Shown: positions 25,841 to 36,844 of the stretch, piece by piece
How positions within the stretch are numbered: the first letter of the stretch is position 1
How the letters are laid out: each line of letters starts with the position of its first letter
Source: Anastatus disparis
Taxonomy: Eukaryota > Arthropoda > Insecta > Hymenoptera > Eupelmidae
Direction: 5' to 3'
DNA: 64,000 nt
Assembly: GCA_017163975.1 (NCBI GenBank)
Contig: JAFFSR010000280.1
Span: 930,001 to 994,000, forward strand
Translations under genes and position numbers: made by a program
Notes under the pieces: model-generated
What the model was told of the DNA's origin: nothing
Databases searched by the model: none
What the model saw: the letters and a program-made list of their open reading frames with translations, nothing else

Positions 25841-27195
25841 AAAAAATTTAATATCTGATTTTACGTTGCAGTGATTTAATTTAACGAATATGATATTTTA
25901 TTGATTCAATGAAACGCTTTTTTATACCCCTTAAAAAATAATTGGAATTATAAAATTTGGAATCAGATCTTTAAAATATTTTGAATTTCCGCGCCATCTA
26001 ATTCATATTTTATTCAAGAGGTGGCTACTACCTCAGTGGCGTTATCCGCAAGTGCAGAGACTTCAAATCATTTTGTATATAAGGCCGACGAAAAGATTAC
26101 TTATTAATTGTAATTTATGCGAGCGAGTAGGGAAGCGGATACATGCGTATTATGTAGCGATGTTAGAAATAGGAAAATTAGTTGTGTATCAAAACATCTT
26201 TCACTATAATTATATCATAGGAACAAAAATTGTTGTATAAGTGCCAAAAAATGTCTATAAGAATGAAAAAACGTAAATGGTAAGTAAGAGTATCAGTAAT
26301 ATTAAAATGAATCAATCAAAGAAAAATAGAAATAAACTTTTAGTTTTGAATTATTATCAACTAAATATTTCATTGGGATAATTTAATATTTCATTAATAT
26401 AAAAAATTATTATATTAATATAATGAAATGTTTAATAAAAAAATCTAATAAAGTAATTACAACAAATATAATTTTGTTTGTCTAATTAAATATTTAATTG
26501 ATCTAATTAAATATTCCATTCATATAATTAAATAAATATTATAATCTGAACATTTAATAAAATATTTAATTAAAATTAATAAATCTTTTATCAAGCCAGT
26601 TGCTCATTTCATTAATAACATCTAACATTTTGTTCAGCTAACGAAATATTTAATTAATTCGATTAATTATTTTATTTATACCATTAATCCCTTCAATAAT
26701 TAATAAAACATTTCATTGAAATAATCTAATATTTAATTATGGTCATAAAATATGAAATTAATATTATTTAACATTTTATGAAATTAATAAAATATTCTAT
26801 TAATTTAATTACTTATTTTATTAATTCTATCTGATTATTTTAATGTTCAATGACATGTTTCATTGAATCAATCAAATTTTTAATAATAACAATGAATTAT
26901 TTCATTACTATGAATAAAAATGTAATTGAATGAACAAATTATCGCATTGATTCAATGAAAAATTCTTTTGATCCAATATTTTGATTTCAGATTTCAATTG
27001 AATATTTAATTAATTTAATAACTTTTTTGATTACTTCAATACAAAGCCCTTACTTAATCCACTCAAATATTACATAAAGTCAATTACATTTTTAATTAAT
27101 ATTCATAAAATATTTAATTGCGATATTATGATTAAATTATTTAATTGTTTTAATTAAATTTTCATTGATTCAATAAAATATTTTTCTCAGTGTAA

Positions 27196-27453
27196 TAAAG
27201 CTTAAATTAAAGTATTTAATCTGTACTTTATTTTATTATTCATACATTTTTTTTTAATAGTCTTAGTTGTTTGGTTATTCAAGATCTTATAAACGCTTCT
27301 TTTTATTATATTTTCGAAAAAATGTCTATATCTCCCACTACGAGGCCTATTAAAAGAAAAGAAAAAACACGAATTCATTTTTTTTCATCAAAATTCATAT
27401 CCTGCAGTTTCAGACAAATTCGTTTCCCGAAGGTCGGGTACTTTCCTTGTCAG
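27196..27453 (-). repeat. Repeat family arm, right inverted copy
   Basis: CGTTTCCCGAAGGTCGGGTA here is the reverse complement of the block at 19299-19320, and homology extends through the TTTAATTTAAGCTTT-like word next to the satellite-bearing element. Confidence 0.7.
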
Positions 27454-27915
27454 AAAAGTTCAGAAAACCACCGCTATAATTTTTTTTATTAAAGAAATTA
27501 TTTATAAAATAAAAATATTACATTAAAAAAAGAGATTTGACATGTTGCTCTTTTATCTAAAAAGTATAACCACAAATTTTTAATCTATTTAAAATTTCAA
27601 ATAAAAAAACACAAATATTTATTTTGAATATACTCTATGAAAATTTTCAAAGTTACATAGCATAAATCCATATGTGTAAATTTGCAAATTATAAATTTAC
27701 ATCTATTATTATATACCTCAGCTCATAAATCTATATGATTCAAATTTACGAATAATTTCATTATCATTTAAGTTATATTTTTAACGATAGTAAATTATTT
27801 AAAAATAGTTAAAATGAAATTGAAAAAATAAAAAAGAATTTTCCAAAATAATATAAAAAGAATAATAATGAAATGAGAACCATGAAAACAAAGAATCATT
27901 TTAAATTATCTTTGG

Positions 27916-27920
<5 letters not shown>

Positions 27921-27946
<26 letters not shown>
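27921..27946. repeat. (AT)n microsatellite
   Basis: A short uninterrupted run of AT dinucleotides. Confidence 0.9.
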
Positions 27947-27951
<5 letters not shown>

Positions 27952-28173
27952 TAACAAAAAATTTCGTTGCATCAAGATCGATATACTGTCAAATCAACAG
28001 GACCATGGATTCGCTGTTGATAATATTTAACAGCATATATTCTGTTGATACAATAAAATTTCTTTTGACAGCATATATTCAGTTGATCTTTTTAATGCAA
28101 CTGTTCGCAAAGTAATTTGTAAATAAAAAAAAAATTAACTTTTATGATTTTCAAATTTATTTCTAAAACCACT

Positions 28174-28512
28174 TTTATTCCTACCTCAACAGTAATGGCC
28201 ACCTTATTAACTCGATAAGCGGGCCGAAAGAAAGATATTTTTAACTTCTAAAATTTTGTGGGAGAAATATCCATTTCTCCTGCTAATTTTAACCCTTTGA
28301 GTCACAGTGGTACTGCCAGAATACCATTTTTTTAAACCGCTGTCAAAAATGTTCTACTGCATATTTTGGTCTGAAATTTTGTAGTACAAAATTTCAGGTC
28401 AAAATATGCAGTAGAAAAAAGCATGACTCAAAGGGTTAAAACTTATAAAATTGAATAGATTTGAATTTTTTATTAAATATTAATATTAGACTATTGTTGA
28501 GGTAGGAATAAA
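28174..28512. mobile_element. MITE with TTTATTCCTACCTCAACA ends, interrupted by another MITE
   Basis: The left end TTTATTCCTACCTCAACA matches the reverse complement of the right end TGTTGAGGTAGGAATAAA. The interior is interrupted by the TTAA-flanked element at 28293-28435. Confidence 0.7.
28293..28435. mobile_element. piggyBac-like MITE (CCCTTTGAGTCA ends, TTAA duplication)
   Basis: TTAA at 28289-28292 and 28436-28439 flank an element starting CCCTTTGAGTCA and ending TGACTCAAAGGG (GACTCAAAGGG exact on the right). TTAA duplications and CCC termini are hallmarks of piggyBac. The centre is a further hairpin around ACTGCATATTTT. Confidence 0.8.
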
Positions 28513-28648
28513 GCACAATATGCAACTCGGGAGTAAAGTCTAATTTTTCCCTCGGGAGTTTGCTCCCCTCGCTTCGCTTCTCTTGCTCGGATCGAAAACT
28601 TCCTCTTGAGAGGAATATGGGACTTTACTTCCTAGTTGCATAATGTAC
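28513..28648. mobile_element. 136-bp MITE with GC-rich core
   Basis: GCACAATATGCAACTCGGGA on the left matches the reverse complement of the right end CCTAGTTGCATAATGTAC with few mismatches, and GTAAAGTC/GACTTTAC extends the stem. The core (CCCTCGCTTCGCTTCTCTTG) is much more GC-rich than the surroundings. Confidence 0.65.
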
Positions 28649-28907
28649 TATTTATAAATAAATTATTGTTAACATTACAGAAAAATTGGAATGCTTATAA
28701 ACATTCTAATTTAAACTTAATTAGTTAAAAGAATAAATAATACAAAAGTTATAATAAAAATTATTTTATTAATTCTTCTAATTTTAGTTAAATTGAAATG
28801 AATTCTATTTCATATATTTTATTATGACTGTTTACAACTTTTTTCTTTGCTTTTGAGTTTTTATACATTGATTAAATAATAAAATCTTTATCTTTTTCAC
28901 TTTTTAG

Positions 28908-29237
28908 AGTATGGAAGGACATGGTATTGAACGACAGTTTATCTGATTATGAACGAGCCCAATTTGCTGTATGGGAATATCCAGTTGGTGATAAATATAC
29001 TAAATTAATTACTTTGATGGATGACGTGGGTATGCCTCACAATTTATCAGCAGCTATTAAACGTGTACGTACCCAGCCTCCGCCATATGAATACTTTTTA
29101 ATTGCTAATGCAGCTGACGTGAAATATTTACTTATGACTGAATGTGATCTTGTACAAGTAGGAGGAGAATTTTCACCTCGACCTCTTGGAATAGGATTGC
29201 GCAAAAATACTGGGCTTAAAGAAAAGTTTGATGAAGC
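28908..29237 (+). CDS. Ir25a: Ir25a-like ionotropic receptor, S2 ligand-binding exon
   Basis: The exon continues the reading frame of 18431-19233 with VWKDMVLNDSLSDYERAQ, followed by WEYPVGDKYTKL, the typical IR25a S2 arrangement after M2. The C-terminal part CDLVQVGGEFSPRPLGIGL corresponds to the lobe that closes over the ligand in iGluR-type clamshells. It ends at a GTAAGT donor within an alanine codon (phase 2), matching the last exon. Every codon is open, and no lesion is seen despite about 18 kb of repeats around it. Confidence 0.88.
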
Positions 29238-29578
29238 GTAAGTTGAATTTACATCTATTTGCAATAAGGTTGATTAGGAAGCAAATACAGCCAAAAAAAA
29301 TAGATTATTTAAATTTTTTTTATAAAGTTAATACCTGCTTATGTCTGTATATTTGTATGTATGAATATAAGATGAGTTTTGAATACGTTTTTTTAAATAT
29401 ACAACCTTCTGATAACTTAAAATTATGTTTAATCATAATTTTCGGTAAGAAACTTGTCGTTTACACTGACAATAATAATATCCTAAATCAAGCAAAACCT
29501 TTTTAGTTTAAAGAGGCCATCTTCTCAACTGATAACGCAATAGAATTAACTTTTGACTCGTAGATAGAATCTAGTTAA

Positions 29579-29953
29579 GAGGAGGTCACGTATCTCTGTC
29601 CTTTTCTAATCAAAGAAATGATTTTTTCAAAAAAACTAATAACTTTATCAAAAATGAAGAAAGCCGCATCTTGTATTAAAAAAAGCAATTTTTTTTGATA
29701 AGAAAAAATTATTTTATTGCTTCGTTCTTAAGAAAACCTTGAAAAACTTAAATCATAGAGGTTAGGGTGGACAATTTTGTTTTTCAAGGTTTTCTTGAGA
29801 ACGAAGCAATAAAATTAATTTTTTCTTATTAAAGAAAATATTGCTTTTTTTAATACAAGATGCGGCTTTCTCTTAATTTTTTGCTAAAGTTATTAGTTTC
29901 TGTAAAAAACTCAATTCTTTAATTAGAAAAAGACAGAGATACGTGACCTCCTC
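29579..29953. mobile_element. 375-bp palindromic MITE, TTAA duplication (GAGGAGGTC family)
   Basis: TTAA at 29575-29578 and 29954-29957 flank a near-perfect palindrome starting GAGGAGGTCACGTATCTCTG. A close relative, split by another transposon, spans 48525-52306. Confidence 0.85.
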
Positions 29954-30420
29954 TTAATCGTATTTATCTAATTTAAACATATATCATTTTGGTACTGCTG
30001 AGAATCTGTTTAAAAAAATAAAATAATGCAACAAAAATAGAGTTACATTTGAATCAATTTCATAAGTTCTTTTTAAGGGTATTTGATTTTATTGAAATTC
30101 TTTTTTTGTCAGTCAAAGCTGCATGTAACTAAAACATGTTTTTTAAATGGTGTATATTTTAGCGCTCGTAAAAATGAACCTATACAAAAACTTGTCAATA
30201 ACATTCATTGTTTACCAACGATTCAAAAATATTTCAGAAAAGTTTAAAAATAATTATCTCAATGTTTTGGTAATAATTTTGGTTTAAAAAAAAATTTTTA
30301 AACTTAAATAATTGTGAACAATTTTTTAAAACCAAATGTTGATAAACACGTGGATTTTACGAATTATTATTGTTCTGAAGAAACAGTCCATATAAAATAA
30401 GTGTTTAAATTTTCCCATAT

Positions 30421-31399
30421 ACACTGTAAAAAATTTTGTATAATTCGTCAAATTTTTTTTTCTACAAAAGTTTTTGTGTTAAAATTTTAAACAATTTTTC
30501 GTAACTTAAAAATTTTTGTGTACTTTTAGAATAAACACAAAAATTTTTGTAAAATTAACATACAGTGTGTTGCTATCTTAACATTATTAAAATCTTTCTA
30601 TTTTAATACAAATAAATTTGTCAAATTTATACTTTTTATTACTCATAAGTTTTTGTGTTAAAATTTTTACTTTGGAATTGTTACGTTTTTGCGTATATGT
30701 ATATTTAATTATAAGATGGCGGGTAACTTTTGTATCACGACTAATCTTGGTAAACCCAAGCAGTCAGTTTGCGTGAAGAATTAAATAAATACTCAGTAGT
30801 TATAATATGAATATAAGTTTATTAATACTTTCGTCGAGAGAGATATGTCCTATTATTAATTCGTCGCCTAATACGTTCCTTGCTGCTTGCTCCAAACGGG
30901 CGTACTCCCGTCGTTCGTGGCTAAAGGTTGGTTGCTTACTCTCTCTACATCTCTCTATTGATGGTCTACTGACTGACTCCTCGTGGGATGTCCGGCTGTA
31001 TTTATACTCGCCAAATTCGTTGTTTCCACGTGCCTATCCTTCTAGAATATTCGTTATTGATTGGAATTTGCTGATCAGTCCGTCAGTGACTTTTCGTTCT
31101 GGTCTTAACCTGTTGCTGGGTGGTCAGCTCTTTTTCTATGGTACTCAACGCTTTTCGTTGTTTCCAGGCAGGTTATAACTTGTTAGTATGACGGTCAGCG
31201 TTTTCTGTCTTTACTTGTTGGAACGTGTATTCGTCGCATTCTTTGTATATTGCTGATATTAATTCTTTTTCATTTTATAGGATATAGAATCCGTAACAGA
31301 ATATACACAAAAATTATTTGTAAATTTTAACACAAAAAAAATTTGTGTCTCATCTATAACACTTAGGTTTGTTAAAATTATAAAAAATTGTTTACAGCG
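30421..31399. mobile_element. MITE with ACACTGTAAAAAATT ends, interrupted by a solo LTR
   Basis: The left end ACACTGTAAAAAATTTTGTA and the right end AAAAAATTGTTTACAGCGC are inverted. The interior repeats words such as ACACAAAAATTTTTGT. The GC-richer LTR at 30698-31298 interrupts it. Confidence 0.55.
30698..31298 (-). mobile_element. Solo LTR of an LTR retrotransposon, probably Gypsy-type
   Basis: Read on the minus strand, it begins TGTTACGGATTC and contains a TATAAATA promoter box (near 31000). It has an AATAAA-type signal (AATAAACTTATATTCATA) and ends near AATATACA. Its composition is clearly less AT-rich than its flanks. No internal coding region or second LTR is present, so it is a recombined solo LTR. 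Possible 5-bp flanks GTATA and GAATA differ at one base, so the exact ends are uncertain. Confidence 0.65.
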
Positions 31400-32395
31400 C
31401 TCTTTTCTAAGAATAAAATATTGTTTTTTTCCCGTAAGCGAATGTTGAAGTGATATATGTAATCGATTTATGCATAGTTACCGACGTTTTCCAAATTTGA
31501 TTTTTATTCGAAAATTTTGCAAAATATCTCGAAATTATATTTTTTATTAATTAAAAAGAAATACTGTATTATAGAGATATTTTTAAAACTTTCGGATTAA
31601 AAATAAAAAATTTGGAAAACTGCAATGTAGGTATTTTACATTCCCTTAATTCAAGAATATAGATTAAATTGTTCCGAGCAAATCTTAATTTAAGGATATA
31701 CATTAAATTTCAAAAATTTAACAAAAATAAAAAATAATCAAATTTTTGAATTATAAGTATTACTGTAAGCAAAAAAAAAATTATACTTAAATTTGATAGG
31801 TATTTAAACTTTTGATATAAAATAATTTTAGTCGATAAAAAACAGTAAAAATAATATTTTGGATTATAAAGTATCATTTTCTCCTTCCATCTCTAGCTTA
31901 AATTTAAAATAATTATAGAAAAATAGTTAATGAACAGGGATTAAACTAGAGACCTTTTCTAACTAATGAACTAACACCACTCCTAGTTTTTATAAATTTT
32001 ATTGTTCTTATATGTTATGACCGGATAAATTTATCGCATCATAAAATTATCTTAATTCCTACTTCATTTATATAAATTGAATAATGCGACATATTTTAAT
32101 ATTCTAAGAAACACTTTAATCTCCCATTTGAAAAGTTTTGAAGATCTAAATCCATGCACATTTACTTTTGTTCTTACCTGACTATAATATAACTTTAAGA
32201 GTTCATACGGTCATTTATTCAATCTTTGAAAATCTAGATTTTCTTAATCTTTATACCTGGCCTCTCCTTGAAAATGACTTATGCAATCACAATTGAACAC
32301 ATTGTACATAGAAAAATTTGGTATTAGAAACTATATAATTTCCACATTTCTGTAGAATTATAAATTTATAACTTGAACAAATTCGCCCGGCTCTC
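31400..32395. other. AT-rich intron DNA upstream of the TFIIS-N-like gene
   Basis: No coding sequence or repeat was recognised. It contains AT-rich words and two short inverted patches around 31450-31630, with no clear termini. Confidence 0.4.
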
Positions 32396-32403
32396 TATAT
32401 AAG
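32396..32403 (+). promoter_or_regulatory. TATA box (TATATAAG) of the TFIIS-N-like gene
   Basis: TATATAAG lies about 113 bases before the ATG at 32517, in a GC-richer patch (CGCCCGGCTCTC). The spacing allows a 5' UTR of about 80-90 bases. Confidence 0.5.
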
Positions 32404-32516
32404 CCAATTCTTAAAACGTACGAGTATTATTCGATAGTAGAGCTATAACAACTGCAAACTGTGAAAATTAATAGAGACATTTCTCAAAAAACAAAACACG
32501 ACCAATTTTCATAAAA

Positions 32517-32879
32517 ATGACAAAAGTTGATAAAAAAGTGCAGAGCTATACAAAAAAACTTTTCAAGTGTAGAAACGAGAAAAAAAAGCTTTCAATTATT
32601 AAAAAAATACACCAGTTACCGATAAATTTAGTTCATTTGCGTACAAGTGGAGTTGGATTTCTGATTACGACCTACTGTCATTCAACGAACCACCATCTTT
32701 CAGATGCAGCGAATGCTTTATCGGAAAAATGGGCTGAATTGTGGGAAAATCCAACCGAATTAGAGCTTCTCGAAAAATTTAGGGAAGCCGAAGAAGAAAG
32801 AAAAAAAACTGAAAAAGAATGTGATGCAGAAGCTGATCATCCTACATGCGCCAATGATCTAAACTTATATGTACAATAA
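32517..32879 (+). CDS. Small protein with TFIIS N-terminal (LW)-like domain
   Basis: The 120-aa, single-exon frame has a good start (ATAAAAATGACAAAA) after a lysine-rich 5' region. Residues about 25-76 (KLSIIKKIHQLPINLVHLRT, then SGVG..I..YC and the closing ALSEKWAELW) follow the four-helix TFIIS N-terminal pattern. In that pattern a leucine-rich helix, a GVG/GIG turn and a terminal W are conserved (LW domain of TFIIS, Elongin A, Med26, Spt6-binding factors). In those proteins it mediates contacts with disordered elongation-factor motifs. An acidic/basic helical tail follows. With a TATA box upstream and AATAAA at 32892, it looks like a compact independent gene inside the intron of the Ir25a-like gene, on the same strand. 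It could instead be a retrocopy fragment; a full TFIIS would need the missing pol II-binding and zinc domains. Confidence 0.6.
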   Translation: MTKVDKKVQSYTKKLFKCRNEKKKLSIIKKIHQLPINLVHLRTSGVGFLITTYCHSTNHHLSDAANALSEKWAELWENPTELELLEKFREAEEERKKTEKECDAEADHPTCANDLNLYVQ

Positions 32880-32891
32880 TTATTCTTTTAA

Positions 32892-32897
32892 AATAAA
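32892..32897 (+). terminator. AATAAA poly(A) signal of the TFIIS-N-like gene
   Basis: AATAAA lies 13 bases after the stop codon, the only well-placed signal downstream. Confidence 0.45.
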
Positions 32898-33116
32898 CTT
32901 ATAAGATTATATTAATGGTAACACTATCGTGGATAGTGTCTTCAATATAATTTATTCTTATTTTAAAGTGCATTTGATACATTCGAAAAAAAGAGTTAAA
33001 AAATAAGTTTTTGAGCTAAAAGTGAATGTTAAATAAAAATTAATATCATAACATTAGAACTTCAGTCAAACATAATAAAATTTATTAAAAAGAAATCTAA
33101 AAATTAGTGAAATAAC

Positions 33117-33416
33117 CCGCGTAAAAATAATAAATATGGGCAAGATATTGTCAACATATTGGATATTTCTATTTGCAATATATTGTCAATATATTGATAT
33201 TATATTGGATTTACAGTCATCCAATGTATGAGCAATATCTCTGCAAGACAACACGATCCAATGTTCTTCGAATATATTGCCAATGTTTCCTAAAATATTT
33301 TTTATATGTCATTACCAATATATTAACAATATATCGCCAATATATTGCCAATGTTTTCGAAAATATTTTTTATTTATTACTATCAATATATTGCCTATAT
33401 TTACGATTTTTGCGTA
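33117..33416. mobile_element. MITE rich in AATATATTG words
   Basis: The left end CGCGTAAAAATAATAAATAT resembles the reverse complement of the right end ATATTTACGATTTTTGCG. Inside, AATATATTGCCAATGTTT-type words recur many times on alternating strands. Confidence 0.5.
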
Positions 33417-34560
33417 GTGCTCTAATATTATTAATAATTCAAAATAATAATGATTACTTTAGAATTCATTTAAGTAGTAACAGGCATACACAATAAGGCG
33501 CTCTTTAAAAAAGTATTTATAACTTAAAACAATAACAAATGAGTCACCAAATTTTTTTATTACTACTTAAAACAAAATTTAAAATTAAATAAACACATTA
33601 AATTTAAAATTTATTATCTTATATAAAGTATAAACAAATGTTAAATATTTTTAAGATAACTTTATTAACATAAAAAAAATAACATTGAATTCTTAAATTA
33701 ATAATAACATATTATTTATATGTTTATTATAAAATCTTCGGATTTCGAAGGGTCGCACACATCATGTTGACGATGTTGGTGAAGTCTGCCGGTTTGAGTC
33801 TGGAGGTACACTTCTTGTTGACGTAATCTGAAATTAATTGGAAAAAAATTAATTATATTCAATTTTTTTTAGATTATGATATTTAAATAAATAAAAGTGA
33901 TGCATACATTCAACCGCATTCATAATATCTGCTGGTACTGCTCTTGTCTTTTTAGATTTTCCTCGAGCGCACATTCTTTTAAATTATCTCCTCCAACCAA
34001 TTCTTTTAATAATTTTCTGGTCAACTCTCTGGGCATTTCCAAATATCTTTGCAGATAAGTTATGGCTGACTGATCAATCCATACGTTGTAAACGTTGTAT
34101 ATTTGGATTTTCCCATTGCCAGGCTGTCTACATTTATGAAGAGGATCTTCGACTTCATTCTGTAAATTGTAAAATATTAATTTATAATAGTATATCAGTG
34201 TTTACGTTTACGAAAAATGTAGTCTTTTGAAAAAGCGAGACATTATAGATAGAAATTAAAAATTGTCTGCAACTTGTATAATAACAACCAATATTTCCTC
34301 TGAAAATTTAATTTTGTCGTTTCGTTTTCAAAAATTAGAAGTTAGGATAGAGAATACAATGTTTAAGTTTGTCTAACTTTTTTTAAAAAATGTTTAACTG
34401 ATTCTTTAACACATTGACACATTCTCTAACCTAACTACTGATTGTGTAAGTTTTTCAAACTTTTCTTGAAAACGAAATTATAAAATTAAATTTTTCTCAT
34501 TAAAGGAACAATTTATTTTTATTATACATGTTGTGGGTGAATAAATAAAGAAAAATATTT

Positions 34561-34693
34561 TTTTTAATACTATCTTTGATTGAAAAAATGTATTAAAAAG
34601 TATTTTTAATACTATCTTTGATTGAAAAAATGTATTAAAAAGTATTTTTAATACTATCTTTGATTGAAAAAATGTATTAAAAAGTATTTTTAA
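34561..34693. repeat. 42-bp minisatellite, about three copies
   Basis: TTTTTAATACTATCTTTGAT followed by TGAAAAAATGTATTAAAAAG repeats three times with near identity, inside the first intron of the coiled-coil/BEN-like gene. Confidence 0.85.
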
Positions 34694-34789
34694 TAATATA
34701 AATGAAAAATATTAAAAATATAAAAATTACTTGTCTTTGTAAATCGACTTCTCGAACTCTTTGACGTCTCTGTCGCGCTCTTTCTTGTT

Positions 34790-35180
34790 CTTCTTCTTCT
34801 TCCTCTAATCGCGCTCTTTCTCGTTCTTCTTCTTTGTCTAATCGCGCTCTTTTGCGTCTTTCTTCTTCTTCGGCTTCTCGCGCTCTTTCTCGTTCTTCTT
34901 CATCTAATCGCGCTCTTTCTCGTTCTTCTTCTTCGTCTAATCGCGCTCTTTTACGTCTTTCTTCTTCTTCGGCTTCTCGCGCTCTTTCTCGTTCTTCTTC
35001 TTCTTCGTCTAATCGCGCTCTTTTACGTCTTTCTTCTTCTTCGGCTTCTCGCGCTCTTTCTCGTTCTTCTTCATCTAATCGCGCTCTTTCTCGTTCTTCT
35101 TCTTCTTCACCTAATCGCGCTTTTTTACGTCTTTCTTCTGCTTCGGCTTCTCGCGCTCTTTCTCGTTCTTCTTCTTCGTC
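34790..35180 (-). repeat. Coding tandem repeat of the coiled coil
   Basis: Variants of TCTAATCGCGCTCTTTCTCG and GTTCTTCTTCTTC alternate throughout. On the minus strand they encode R-L-D-E-E-E-R-E-R-A heptad-like units. The plus strand gives an Ser/Arg-rich frame that is only the mirror of this repeat. Confidence 0.8.
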
Positions 35181-35193
35181 TAATCGCAATTCA

Positions 35194-36252
35194 ATGGTCC
35201 TACCGAAACCAAACAAGTGTCCTACAAGCCTTTATTTGTTTAAAAAGTTTTTAAATGATGTTGATGATGTAGTTTTTAGAAAACATTTTTATCGTTCTAA
35301 TTGCGTTACTTCTGAATATAACACTTTTAATAATATTAATAATGATGAATCCATTGAAAATGAAGAGGTTTCAAGTAACGAGATTTCGTGTGCTTGTGAT
35401 GAAAAACAAAATTATTTTATTGAAGTTCCACTCATTCGACAGTTACAATCTTTATATAAACGACCTGGATTTTATAACAAATTAAATCACAGAGATGTTA
35501 CATTAAATAATGAGCATGAAAATTTTAGAGATATTTATGACGGTACAGTTTACAAGGAACTAATGATTCATTTGCCTGATTCTAATAATTTATCTTTTAT
35601 GTGGTATACTGACAAAGTTAGAATTTTCAAATCTTCAAAATTTAATGTATGGGGATTTTTTAAAATTATTTTAGAACTTCCATATAAAGAAAGATTCAAA
35701 ATTGAAAATATTTTGTTAGCATCTCTGTGGTTCGGTGATAAGAAGCCTGTTCCTAATTTATTTTTAGAACCATTAAAAAAACCATTAAAAAAACTGTACA
35801 AAGGCACTGAATTTTATATTAAAGATCTGGATAAGATGATTACAGTTAGAGGAATAATTATGTGTGGCACAGCGGATCTGCCAGCAAAAGCGTTATTCTT
35901 ATCAATGAACCAGTATAATGGAAGATTTGGATGCCAGATATGTGTACAAGAAGGATGTACAGTAAATCATACTCGTGTATATCCATATAAAAAAAATGTT
36001 ATTTTGCGAAAAGAAAATGAAATACTAGAATATGCGGAACAAGCACTTGAAATAAAAAAACCAGTATGCGGTGTTAAAGGTCCGACCATATTATCAAAAA
36101 TCTGTCATAAATTTATTTCTTCTACAGCTATTGATATCATGCACTGTGTGTTTGAAGGAGTCGTTAAAAAATTAGGAGAGTTATGGTTTGAACCTCATTT
36201 TAAAAACGAAAATTATAACGTGTCTAATTTAATTGATCTCGTAAAGATTTGA
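35194..36252 (+). pseudogene. Tnp2-like transposase of the CACTA/EnSpm (CMC) group, C-terminally truncated
   Basis: A 352-aa frame from ATG 35194 carries the Tnp2-type core. IIMCGTADLPAKALFLSMNQ is followed by NGRFGCQIC..EG (zinc-ribbon-like cysteines), Y-P-Y, then AIDIMHCVFEGVVKKLGELW, which includes a catalytic-type D and H. These enzymes cut CACTA-type elements. The frame remains open upstream into the Ser/Arg-rich mirror of the coiled-coil repeat, which is unlikely to be translated. Family members continue well beyond this point, so the stop at 36252 truncates the protein and no continuation was seen. No terminal repeats were identified, so the element is probably a fragment. Confidence 0.75.
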
Positions 36253-36496
36253 AGAACTAAATAAAGATAAATAAATCGAATATTTTCCACATCGATCAGA
36301 ACAAGCGTTTTGTATAGATCAGAATAAAAAATATTAAAAAAAAGACGTAACATAGACATACACGACATTAAGAATATTATAATCACATTTACTCTTACTC
36401 CAGATAGATCTAATCACATCTAGATTTAGATAATATTCTTTGAATATTTCAAGTTAATTTGATGTCTGTAGTAAATTGAATATGCATAGAAGTATA

Positions 36497-36722
36497 GTTC
36501 AAGGTGATGTAAAACGGACACTTCACCAGTGCTTTGAAATGTTTATTATCTTTTTATTTCATTGTAAAATTTCAGAAAAAGAAATACATTAGTTTGTAGT
36601 AAATATCGTGATTATTATTGACTTCAATTTTGAAGTGAATTCATTCATTTGTTATTATAAATTTCGGGTTTTAGTACTAACCACAAATATTAAACCCCAA
36701 AATTCTCAATAATTAATCACCT
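36497..36722. mobile_element. Fragment of the TTAA-flanked GATGTRAAA MITE
   Basis: GATGTAAAACGGACACTTCA and the downstream CATTTGTTATTATAAATTTC region match the element at 52694-53063, and the right end reads CACCTTAA. Sequence is diverged and the left end lacks a clear TTAA. Confidence 0.5.
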
Positions 36723-36844
36723 TAAAAAAATAGATGTAAATAACTAAAAAAGTTTCCTGAATTTTTTTACATATTGTATTTCTGTATAAGAAAAATTTAT
36801 GAATCTATAAAATTTTTTTGGAATTATTTTTCAAAGCTGTACCG

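Larger units (their letters stand above)
19704..27195. mobile_element. 7.5-kb AT-rich element with ACACTGAGAAAAA inverted ends
   Basis: The left end ACACTGAGAAAAAAAAATCA is mirrored by ATTTTTCTCAGTGT on the right, and both ends continue into words related to TTCATTGATTCAAT. The interior is almost entirely short AT-rich palindrome-like words (TTTAATTGATTCAATGAAATATT variants). A Tc1-like foldback (19824-20977) and the tandem satellite (21470-25840) lie inside. No transposase frame is present. Target duplications are unclear. Confidence 0.55.
19234..28907 (+). other. 9.7-kb intron of the Ir25a-like gene
   Basis: The intron is bounded by a GTAAGT donor at 19234 and a TTTTTAG acceptor ending at 28907; joining the exons keeps the frame (YYE then VWKDM). 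It is filled by a nested inverted-repeat element, a higher-order satellite and MITEs, described separately. No host exon was recognised inside. Confidence 0.8.
33727..35216 (-). pseudogene. Coiled-coil protein with BEN-like C-terminal domain (frameshifted, transposon-associated)
   Basis: Three minus-strand exons are linked by good splice sites: about 35216-34731, 34159-33908 and 33827-33727. The first encodes a long charged helix of repeated EEERERARL and EEEERRKRAR units, a predicted coiled coil. The second and third encode YLEMPRELTRKLLKELVG, a NLKEC element, then RGKSKK...PADIMNAVE and a final helix ending MMCATLRNP. This matches the helical BEN-domain pattern, found in chromatin and transposon-encoded DNA-binding proteins. 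One base is missing near 33970, shifting the frame between NLKEC and RGKSKK, so this copy appears inactive. Its 5' end abuts a Tnp2-like transposase on the other strand. The start is uncertain, and BEN is a pattern-based call. Confidence 0.5.

Noticed and set aside
26052..26240. 62-aa frame in a slightly GC-richer patch
   Set aside because: No motif and no splice context, and surrounded by the AT-rich element.
30807..31178. 123-aa frame in the second Ir25a-like intron
   Set aside because: It lies inside the solo LTR, which is non-coding.
34834..35193. Ser/Arg-rich N-terminal extension of the Tnp2-like frame
   Set aside because: It is the mirror of the minus-strand coiled-coil repeat; the transposase more likely starts at 35194.
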